Origin: Anarhynchus alexandrinus
Lineage: Eukaryota > Chordata > Aves > Charadriiformes > Charadriidae
Assembly (NCBI GenBank): GCA_008711295.1
Contig: VUYV01000070.1
Location: forward strand, 595,360-659,359
DNA length: 64,000 nt
Direction: 5' to 3'
Each line of letters opens with the position of its first letter. The stretch's first letter is position 1. Shown in pieces: positions 39,901-51,900 of this stretch. A program made the position numbers and the translations under genes. The notes beneath the pieces were generated by a model, which saw only the letters and a list, made by a program, of their open reading frames with translations, searched no databases and was not told where the DNA came from.

Positions 39901-42900
39901 TAACTGCTGCTAAGAATTGGTTCACTCTCTTTGGTTGGTCGAAGGGACAAAATCCTGTTTCAATACCATATTCACTAAGATGGTAATTCATATCTGCTTA
40001 AAGCTAACTTATGTGTGCCTAATAAAATGTTAACATGTATACTGAAGTGTTTTGGATACGATCTGAGGAATAGAAACACACTCTAAAGAACAGTTATATA
40101 TTAAAATTGTAGCATCTGTGCACCGTTTATATGAAAATGTCATTCGGGTGTTATTTTTCATTTTCTAAAATATATTTCCAACTACGATGCTCTAATATAT
40201 CCTAATGCAGTGTAAGTTAAATATGCAGTTCAAACTATATATCACCCTGTTAACTGAAATTGATTCTCCTCCCAGAATGAACACAGTTCTAGCAATTGTC
40301 CCTTCTTTGGTGTCATAAATAAGTGTTTTATCAATATGTCTTTTTTCCCCTACATACTCTGAGATCAAGAAACAGATGGGAAAGCAAATTTCGTAATCAA
40401 CAGTCTTGCAAACACCCTGGAAATATATCAGTCTTGAGATCAACTAAGTGATGCCACTATCTAGCTTGCTACTAAGTAACGAAGAAGCCAATCTCCTGGG
40501 ACACAAACATATAGGCATTTATAAACATGATAGAAATCAAAGTTATGTTTGGCAGAAAGCAGTGACAAAAAAAATTTATTTATGAAATATTTCACATATA
40601 CTTATTAAATATTCCACACAGTTCAGTTCTTACATTATTATGAAAGTTCTGTAAAAAGAAAAAAGTGCTATACTTTTCGGCCTTCTTGCTGCTGTTTTTA
40701 CTTCTTGGTTTATTAAATTTATCATTGTGATATATATATATATAATGTTAGGTTGGTTTGTGCATTTAAAAGAATAATACCAGAAGCTTTTTCTCTCTTA
40801 GTGATGTGTGTAAAGTCCAGATGACCTCTTCCCAAGAAACAGGTTTTAAACAAAACCTTGGCAAAGATACTAAGACTGTTTATGACATGTTATTCCATCT
40901 GAGTGGACAGTTGTTACCAGGCATTACATCGAGCAAGTCATTGCCCCTTGATCCAGTTGAACGAATGTTACAGCTCCACCAGCAGCATTCTACATTGCTT
41001 GCTTTTCTTAAGTAAGTATGTGTATAATAAAATATGCACCTCTTTTCTTTCCTCTTTTTTTTTATTACCATAGTTCAAACGTAATTCTAACTGAACCATA
41101 TACAGTAGGTTTAGGGTTTCCTTTACAGTATATCTTTTGTGTTCTAAGATTTGTGTATTATAAATGTTAATTATTTTTTACCAAGGCTATCCTCTGCAGT
41201 TTACACTAATTGGGGTGTCCTTTGGTAGGGCCATATCCAGCACAGGAATTCCACAGGAACTCCGCTCCCTTAATTATGAAAGAAGATAACTCTCGACGTC
41301 ATTTCTTAGACAGACTCAGTAGATAGTCAGATCAGGTTTGTCATTAATATCTTGGCATTCCACTGATGCTCTTTATCCTGTAATTACTGGCTTTAGCAAA
41401 AATTTTATAGACTGGCTTTGTAATCTGTTAGTCTTTCATATTAATAATATGCCAAGAAATGGAAGCATTACTCCTGCTGCTGAGCAGATTTAACTATTGG
41501 CTATCTTCATTGATGATCTTATCTTGTCACATAATAGGGAACAACTGTCAAAGATGGTGCCAGTCAAAAAAGGTTAATAAATTCTTCTTCATCCTTCTTG
41601 GCTGTTGCTGCTGGGAAACAGCAAAGAAAATTAACTTCAGAGAAAGTCTAATGTCATGACATCCTTAGAGATTGTCAGAAGTCCTGAAACACAGCATCTC
41701 GGCATCTTTTTAGCATCCTCACCTGGTGTTTAGGAGGCTGTAAAGCCATTTAAAAACTGTCATTTACATGCTGTTCTAAATACAAGCTTTTCATTTGAGA
41801 ATAACAAACAGTGGTGTAGCTGTATCTGATTCATAACAAGACCAATGCACGCTGCTTCTTATGTAACAGATGGGCCAGTAGCTGCAGTGATATACCAGCA
41901 GACCTAACAAGGAATGTGTCTGATCTTTTAAGGTTAGAAAGAATAATTATACTCAGTGTAGTGCTATCAACAGGTATCTTTTGCAAAATATTTATCAACA
42001 GAAATATTCCAAAGAATGGTCAATTATAACTTCTAAAAACTTTACGGAAACAAGAAATCATACTGTTTGTCTACTATTATCTCAAACACCTCTTTCTGTT
42101 CGATTATAGAATTGTACTTTCAAAAATTCTATCTTCCTGGGTGTGCTGAGTTGCCTCGTTAGATCCCATAAGCTTTCACAATGCACTGAATCAAAAAGCC
42201 TGATAGAAGATGGTAAAAAGTGCTGTGCACAACTTGCTTAATTTAGCTATCTTTAAATAATAAATAAATAAATAAATAAAGCTGTCTCTGCATCAATAGT
42301 AGAATGACTGCTGTCTGTACCAGAGCAACCAAGTCTATAGACCCAGTGAAAATCATGAGCTTTGAGATAAAGCATTTACAACGTTAACAGGGAAATAAAA
42401 GCAAAGGTTTCCTCTGGGTCTAACAACACTGGACCTTTACTTGCAACTTTCATCCATGTCATTTGTTTTTAAGAAGAGGTAGAATAACATTGTTCTGTGC
42501 ATCATAGATAATGTTGTGGCAGATGATTTGGAGGAGCCATTGCAGCAGTGGCAGAACAATATCATCATTGATTAGCACTTTTTGAATTTGGATAGAGAGA
42601 TGTGTGTGCTGTGAAGCTGGGAGTATACATTTATTCATAACACTGGAAATGAACAACACAAGCGTAAATATTTCTTCAAAACAGAGATGAAGAAATGAAA
42701 GAACATCATTAATCTACTTACATTAAGGTTGTACCAGGAAGGTCTTCCAATATACCTTATTTTGTTTATATTCTGGCAGCTTTTGGCAAGGAGGCAGTCA
42801 GGTGTCTGTTGTTTTGCGTACCTTACGCTTGAAGCTACCCCTAACAAAGTCTGTTCAGGAGCTTCAATCAAAATACTCATTTAGAGAATTTTCCTTAAAG

Positions 42901-45900
42901 AGTTTTCATGAAATACTTCTGGAGCATGCCTAGATAGGGTCAAAATTTTCTCATGGTGGAGTCTGATGGCTCTTATGTCTGGTCTTCCCGTTGATTTTCC
43001 ATGGATTCTAGGTATCTCGAAACTAGCATACATGATGTTAGTTGCCTTCCTTAAAATTATGAGTATTGGTGTAAGTGGATCCCAATCCTTTTTGCTAAGC
43101 ATAACAGCAATTGGAAAGAAATACTTAAGTGTTTCTGAGGTGGTTTCTTGGGCAATTTGGAAAGCTATTTAATAGCTAAATTTTAATAAAAACTCTGTCT
43201 TACTGAGTTTTGTTTGTTAACTCACTGACATATTCAGAGCAGAATTGGAGCAGCAGCCAATTGGTCAAGGCTAAGTTCAGTGCCTCAGTACACAGATACA
43301 TTGATGATTGATGAAGTCTGATGATTGGAAATGAAGTAGTAATCCATAAGAATCCTAGCAAAATGATGCAGGTTGCCATAGAAAAGCAGTTCTAGCTGGA
43401 CTCCTGTGCTTATATGTATTTGACGCTAGATAATGAAATTGTTGTTCAGTATGTGCTTAGCATTACCACATCCTCTTAGTTTCTGCCTCTTTTAGTTTGT
43501 GTGAATCCTATCAGATTTCTTCATTGTTCCCGATTCATGGATATTCTTTTCCTACTTGTGCATTTTACGATCACCTAGAATATTTGCATTTCTTCACAAG
43601 TTGTTATTTAAGAGTGTTTATAGATCATAGTACAAAAATGTCTAATGTCTGTAGACATCTAGAGCCAGCCTCTATATGAGTAATTCATCTGTGATCTGCT
43701 GTCCCTGCATGTTCATTGTTATTTGTGGAAAGTGCAGATTTTCTCCTGAAGAAGCCCAGGAGAGCACTCTGAGAATAGAAACATACAGTCCTCAGCTTTC
43801 TTCCCTGAACCACTACTTTCTGGTCAGCATGGATCAAATAAAGCATAATTCATCTTTCAAATTTTCCACTTGCTAAATTAGGTGGATGTTGTTTGCTGTT
43901 TCAAGCAACGTTCCAAGTATCAGTTTTATTTTCTTTCCCTCAACAGGTTTCCTTCATACCTTACCACAGCAGTGAAAGAAGTTTGGGTATTTTACAATAC
44001 AACTAACTAATTTGTTTCAAGCTTTGTGTCTTCAGGAAAAACATCTTGACAGAGTGAAAATACTGGTCTTGGAGAACTGACTTCATATTAAATATTGACC
44101 TTAATGAGGAGGAATTTTTTTTAAGACAGTGTTCCTCAAGAACAAAATGCAGCCAGTTATGAGAACATTCAGTTATATAGAACCCATCTTTACTACGATG
44201 ATGTGTAACATTGTTATCTAGCTTTTCTGAGGATGAAAATTGTAGATTACACCTATTCCCATATATCTACACAGTAAAAACATTGAAAGAAAGATAGGAC
44301 ACCTGAAAAGATGAATGTTGTATAGCTTCCTTCTCTTATCATTTGGGAAGAACTAAAGTTTTACAGGGATCTAATGGGACAGAGTCTATGACTTAGTGGA
44401 AAATGGGAATTTCAGAGATGGTGAGTTTTAGGACCAGTCTACTAACTTGATGCTATTTTGGGTTCTTGATTAAAATATTTGTGTTTTAAAACACATGCTA
44501 GATAATTGTATGAAACATGAAATATCAATTTCATAACATATCTGGGAAGATGATGTCACTATGTAAAATATGGAGACAAAAAAATCTGCTGTTGCCAGCA
44601 AAATATAATTCTGAGGGAAGAGAAATAAGTTGTTATGATCCTACTTTCAAACTGTGATGTATGACTTTTAATGTACAAAGTAAATTGAATTTGGACTGTA
44701 TGGTACCAGAAAAGTACGATCACGTCATTTGAATGAGAGACTGGTTATATAACAAGAAAAGCTCATCTGATTACTATTCACATTGGCCATGTTAATAACA
44801 CAGAGAACAATGTAAATCTAGATACACTAGGATAATCTTTCTGACCTAAAAGTTGGGAAAATTTCTGCTCCGCTGAGAAAGATAAACTTAAGAATTCTTC
44901 CTTACTTTCCCCTCTTTCCAGCAACATTAGTTTAAACTGTGTCATTTGAGTTAAGGAATGTTCTTTCTTTACTTGAAAGTTAGCTTTTTTGGTATTCAGT
45001 CTAATGAAGTTGCCTTTTGCTACTGCACTTACTTTTCTTATTGCATTTATTAGTCACTTGAGAACAGATGGCAGGCCAGTTTAACAATTAACAGAGTTTT
45101 GAAATACCTTTGCTTACACCCAGAAGACTTCCAATATCAGACCTGCAGACAGATAAAAGCATCATCAAGTTTTAATTCTACTAATGTTATGTAACACTGG
45201 TCCTTTGGCTTTCGCGTGGAAATGAGTATTATGTGTTTTTGATGCTTCATGCTATAATAAATTCTTTATGGAGGAGCAATTCTCATAAAGAAGCCAGTCT
45301 TTCCAGAGTTATATATGCTTTTACATTTTGTTGTAGGCATAGGAATAGAACATAAACTTCATAAATAGAAGCTCTCTAAAGCAATTAATAGAACTGGATC
45401 ATTAGTCCAAAGCGTACTCAGAACTCAGAAGAGTTTACCCATAGGTTGAGCAAGTTGAAAAACTTGGACCGCTCCTGAAAAGGATTATCTTGCCTACCTA
45501 TTAACTTTTCCTGCTTCACAATTTCAGAAGCCAAGGAGCATATCTTCCTCATGTTATGCCAGAATTTCTGCTTGAACCTGATGATTATAAGAAATGGATT
45601 AAAACGCAAACTGTTCTGACGGTAGGTATGTTTTTTTTGTGTTTGTTTGTTTTGTTTCATTTTTTGTTCTTTTTTTAACAAAGACCACATGCTTAGTGTC
45701 AATCATTTGAAGACTAGTAGTTCTAATGCTGATCACTATTGCACTACAGTAGACGTTCTCAGTCATTTATGCCATCGATTCATTATTGTCCTCTTATGAA
45801 TTGCCTATCCAAACTGCTGAAATGCATATAAAAAATAAATCCTATTCCTTTATCTGAAGGGTCATATGGATGAGTTGAGAAAAGTAGATGTGAAAAACTC

Positions 45901-48900
45901 AGATATACTTAGCGACAAGCATCTATTCATTCTGGAGGACAGCATATTTGAGACAATGAGCAAACGAGCTTGGACAGATGTGCTACTGCAGATATACAAG
46001 GTAAATTGCAGATACATTTACTACTTAAATTCTGAAGAACTGATCCTTATCTCAACCAATAAGCCTTTTGTCATATTTTTATCCTGCTGTTCAGTTGAGG
46101 AGGGGGAGTGATAGAGGGGCTTTGGTGAGCACCAGGAAGCTAGCCAAGGTCAACCCCCCACAAGTATATTGAGAAATATACTTTACATATTCACATGTGT
46201 ACTGTCAAAAAGCTTCATCTATTAAAACAGTTATGACTTTTGTTTTAATAAGATATTATTGATGCCTAGGTAAAAAAGAAGTTAACTTCAGTTTTGATTA
46301 AATTATTAATAATTGCAATTTGGCACTTAAGAAAATTTCTGATACTTCTTACAGTAACAGTTTAAAGACATCTTGAAACCAAAAATAAAAAGATGATTTT
46401 TTAGTTTGATCATTTCTGTAGTGTACCATTAACTTTATTTTTTGTATTGTTAGAAATGGGGTCTGATGAGATTTTGATTAAACTTAATAAATCAAACCAG
46501 TGAAGAAATAATATTTGTTTATTGCATTCAAATAAATCTTGTGATTTATTTACTATGATTAGATAATATAAAAATAATAAATAACTTAAGCAAAATATTT
46601 CCTTTGCATATTTTCTCAACATTATCAGAGAGTGGCTAGACTGTTAACAACAGCCAAACCCAGTTGTGATTAATCTGCTCCTTCAAAGATTATAGGATAT
46701 GAAATCAAGCTGATAGTTTGACGCTCACCTGTTCTTTATAAGAACAAAAAAATCAGCTCATTGTTGTGGAGAATACAAGTGTCTTCATTGAATTTTTGGC
46801 TTAGAGGAAAAAGTTTTGTGGTTTTTTTTATTCTGTTTTTTTTTGTTTTGTTTTGTTTTTTGTATATACGGATGTGCAGTTGTTTATTGTGGGGTAGCAG
46901 AGTGGTTCACTCAAGATGTCTGTGGTTAGGAAGAAGATGAACAGATGCAGGGAGAAAGCTGGAGGTTTATTGGTTATGTTCTCATGAAGGAAAACTTCTT
47001 GATTTGAAAGGCTTAAAATGTAAAGTGAAATATAAAATAGGATGTGAAAAAACCCTTGAAGTTGTGTAGTAAGTAATTACTTAAATCTGTGGCCTTCTTT
47101 AATCTTCTAAAAATGTTGATATGATTAAATATTGGTTTTCAAGTGTCAATGGTTCAGCTTTGCTGGTGCCTCAACTTTGCTCTAAAAGTTTTAATCTTTT
47201 TAAATCCTTTTTAACATTTTCTTACATGTGTGCATGTCAAGTGCAATCTTCTTAAATACACTTTGTAGCCTTTCCAGTATCTGAGAGCACAGCATCATCA
47301 TGAATTTACACTAATGTAGGTGCGGGCTACTACTGAAAAAACATGTCTTAGACGGTGGGGAAAACCAGGTTTTCCTGGCTGCATTTTTCTGCCTCTTTCT
47401 GTATGCTAGAACTACTGGTGTGGGGTGGTGCTTCCAAATAGATCTTTCATCTCTCTGACCATGAATGTAGACACACCAGGCAGAACACATGGTTGCTGGG
47501 AATATAAGAATTCAGGTTTAGATCAACTTAAACCTATTGTGAAGAGAAGATGTGCTCTTCATCATTTTCATTCTGTTTCATGCGTGAGAAGCATGTTTCA
47601 CCTTCTCATTCGTTGCTCCTTCATCTTTCTATGCTATAATAGTACATTTTTACAGCCTTATAACATCATGTCCATATTCTGTCTCTCTCCTGCTAATGTC
47701 TTAAGAATTATACTTCTCTGCTTTACTTTTTTGTTGTAGCCTTATGCAGTTTGGCTAACAGGGTATTCAGTTCAATATAATAAAGCACAAGCAGAACTCT
47801 TAAGATAACATGACTTTACATTGGAACTAGTGAACATTCAAAGTCCTCTCTCTCTTCTGTACTCTTTTTTTCAAACCCATTTTTTGATGAGGATGACCAT
47901 GACTGCTGCTGAACAAGGTCTAGTTATTTATTTATTTTATTAAATTTGTAAAGAAAGCATCAGAACAGTAAAAAAAAAAAACAGGATATGAAATGCCAAG
48001 ACAACAAGATTGGTTTATATAAAAAAATATTTATTTGGGCTAGAGTTGAAATATTCTGAAATTAAGAGAATGTTTCATATCTTAAAAGCAGTATCATTAA
48101 AAGGAAAGTAGAGACGAGCCTTTATGTGATTACCATAGCCTGATTTCAAGCAAGATAAGATGAAAGAGTCTTTTCTTACTCATATAGCATGCTGCAAATT
48201 TCAGAAAATATTAAAAGAATTCATCTATTCACCAGAGATGTTTTGTTTTCCAATTTTATTTTAGAAATAAAATGCTGTTATTAGAAATACTTAATATTAT
48301 TCTTTATCAACTAAAATATCATCCCATATTGCTTTCATGCCTCTACCTGATGCATTATCATCCACTTATTTGTTATGAAAACTTCTAGTGCTGCAGAAGT
48401 TCCAGAGCAAAAAGCATATACATAAGTCCAGCTCAGAAAAATAGAAAATTAAGTTTATTCTGAAGAAAGAGTACAGCCTGTGGAGAACAAAAGGAGAAAT
48501 TCATCTATCGTAAAGACATACTTTTAGTTCTCTTTTTGAGCAAGGACTAAAATAGCAACGGTATTCTACAAATCTTGAAAGTTTAGGCTAAGGGAAACAC
48601 ATGGGCACTGACAGCAGAAGTGCTAATTTATCTCTTGGGTCAGGCCAGGTTTTCAATACAGACAATCTATCTGTACATTTAATGAGCATGTAGTAATAAG
48701 GATGCTTCTTACAGTTAGAATTAATAACATTTCCTAACCTAATAGGTGATTTATTTTTTTTTTTAATAAATACAGTATGCTCTAAAAAGCCACTATATGC
48801 TAATGTCCTGGTCCCTCAATAGGGTTTCAATGGAAAAGTGGACATGTGGGCATCTTGGATTAGGATGGATTGGACTTTTCTTGTTAAGAGACAGTAAAAG

Positions 48901-51900
48901 AATGTTTTACGGGTAAAAAACATTTCATATTTTCTTCTAAATGTGGTTGCCATTATTCTTTCCTGTTTTGATCCTTCTGATAGAACAGCAGGTTATACTG
49001 ATGAAGGAACATTGCAATAAATTAACCTGTAAAGACACTGCCTTTTGAGAAAGCATGAAATAGTATATATTCGCTTGCTGTTTTTTGCTGTTGTTTTCTT
49101 CAGATTTGTATCTGAGGATGCTGATATAAAAGTTTGGGATTTCTTTTCTTCTTAAGATAGTTCTATGCAAATCAATAAAATGCCATGGAGAGAAATCCAA
49201 ATATTTAAATTAAGCTAGCTACATTGTGCTGACCTGAAATGCTTCAGGGTTTAAAAAGGAATTTTAAAGTGACTCAAATTTCTTTTTTTTAATTGTAATT
49301 AATTATGGATGCTATAATTTGGGTCTCATGTACATTAATACTTAACTAGGTTTCATATATTAGTATATCATAAAAGGTTTTCTTCAGAAAAACTTGAAAG
49401 CAATGGATGATGAGTCCTTCATGTTATCTGGGAAAAAAAAAAAAAGAAATCTGGATGTAAATGTGGAAGCTGTGAAGCCACATGGCTGTAGCTGCATCTT
49501 ACTATGTTTAAGAGTGTTCCTCTCCATCTGCAGTGTGGAAGGATTAAAAAGTTTTAACACTTTGCCTCAAGAAACTGATGCTCTCACTAATGTACCTGTT
49601 AAAACCTGGTATTTGAAACTAATATGAAGAGAAACAATTATAAAAAGGGTGCAAGCTGTTTTCATTCTAATTAGATGAAATGAAATAGCCTTTTATATAT
49701 ATATATGTATCAGGAAATTAGACATCACTGGGATTGTTTAAGGAACTGAGACACTGGGCCCAGTTCACACTTCAAAATAACATTTTACTGGATTGGCCTT
49801 CATTGTCAATAGACATTATCAATGATTTGTTGTAAGTCTTTTTTTTTTTTTCTTCTTTTTTTCCTCCTCCAAACAATTAGCCCTTAACAAACTCATCCTA
49901 AATTATCTGTGAATATAGACTCTGTGGAGCTGATGCAGTGTAGCTAGTATTTATGGCTATGGTCCTTGATAGTCTTAGTCACTGGTCAAGGTGGTCAGTC
50001 CTGAGGCCTCTTTGATGAGGGAGGATGGAACCAAAGCTGTTGACTTCATTATCATCCTGAAAATCAAGTTCTGTGTTCCTCCTTCAAATACCTTTTTCGA
50101 TGCTGTCATTTCAGTTGGGAAAAATAAAATAAGGAAAAGTAGTGTGTAGAATTTTTACTTAACTTCTTTATATTTCTTATCTATTTTATATACATATGTT
50201 TATATTTTTTATTAAAATGTACGTTCATGCAAAACTTAATCAAGGACCTCTGAATACCAAGAATTTTATTGTAGACATTATAACATTTATTTTTTCAGGA
50301 GAAACATTCAGTGGAATTTGGATCTATATGAGTAACTGGGTCAGTCTCACCTCTGTGCTGTGTAAGATCGTGGGGCAGATCCTCCTGGAAACTCTGCTAA
50401 ACCATATGAAAAATAAGGAGGCAGTTGGTGACAGCCAAAATGGCTTCACTAAGGGCAAATTATGCCTTACAAATTTGGTGGCATTCTACAAAGGCATTAC
50501 AGCGTTCATAGATAAGGCAAGAGCAGCTAACATCGTCTATCTGGACTTCTGCAAGGCATTTGACACTGTCCCACACGATGCCCTTGTGTCTAAGTTGGAG
50601 AGACATGGATTTGATGGGTGGACCACTTGGTGGATAAGGAACTGGCTGGATGGTCGCGCTCAAAGAGTTGCGGTCAATGGCTTGATGTTCAGGTGGCAAC
50701 CAGTGATGAATGGTGTTCCTCAGGGGTCAGTACTGGGACCGGTACTGTATAACATCTTTGTTGGGGACATGGACAGTGGGATTGAGTGCACCCTCAGCAA
50801 GTTTGCTGATGACACCAAGCTGTGTGGAGCAGTCGACACGCTGGAGGGAAGGGATGCCATCCAGAGGGACCTTAACAGACTTGAGAGGTGGGCCCCTGCA
50901 AACTTCATGAAGTTCAACAAGGCCAAGTGCACGATCCTGCACCTGGGTCGGGGCAATGCCATGCACAAATACAGGCTGGGCAGAGAATAGCTGGAGAGCA
51001 GCCCTGAGGAGAAGGACTTGGGGGTGTTGGTTAATGAGAAGCTTAAAATGAAGCAGCAGTGTGCACTCGCAGCCCAGAAAGCCAGCTGCATCCTGGGCTG
51101 CATCAAAAGAAGTGTGGCCAGCAGGTCAAAGGAGGTGATTCTGCCTCTCTACTCCACTCTCATGAGACCCCACCTGGAGTACTGCATCCAGCTCTGGGGC
51201 TCCCAACATAAGAAGGACAGGGACCTGCTGGAGCGTGTCCAGAGGAAGGCCATGAAGATGATCCGAGGGCTGGAGCACCTCTCCTATGAGGAGACGCTGA
51301 AATAGTTGGGGTTGTTCGGGCTGGAGAAGAGAAGGCTCTGGGGAGACCTTATAGCGGCCTTTCAGTACCTAAAGGGGGCCTAAAGAAAAGGTAGAGAGGG
51401 ACTCTTTATCAGGGAGTGTAGTGATAGGATGAGGGGTAATGGTTTTAAACTGGAAGAGGGTAGATTTAAATTAGATATTAGGAAGAAATTATTTGCTGTG
51501 AGTGTGGTCAGACACTGGAACAGGTTGCCCAGGGAAGTTGTGGAGGCCCCATCCCTGTAAGTATTCAAGGCCAGGTTAGATGGGGCTTTGAGCAACCTGA
51601 TCTAATGGAATGCGTCCCTGTCCATGGCAGTAGGGATGGAACTAGATGGTCTTTAAGGTCCCTTCCAACTGTAACCGTTCTACAGTTCTATGAAAGATAC
51701 CATTTCAAGATTGTCTATAGATTGCACTGGAGATTGGTATAGTAGTTCAGTAATTAGTGCTTTGTATAGAATATACACAGTAATTCTTGGAATACAGATA
51801 TGTCCAGTAATTTCATCTAGTTCATCAAAACTTGGAAAAAAGTTTGAAACAAAAGGTATTTAGAATGATAGAATCATAGAATATCTCAAGTTGGAAGGGA

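Larger units (their letters stand above)
41012..45527 (+). other. Intron between exons 9 and 10
   Basis: 4,516 bp with GT-AG ends. It contains an (AAAT)n microsatellite (about 42256-42280) and a possible ancient LINE relic on the minus strand (about 42110-42215). The remainder is unique-looking, with no gene. Confidence 0.7.

Noticed and set aside
50196..50990. 264-residue frame as a possible host gene
   Set aside because: It is CR1 reverse transcriptase with broken continuation, plus unrelated intron codons at its start.
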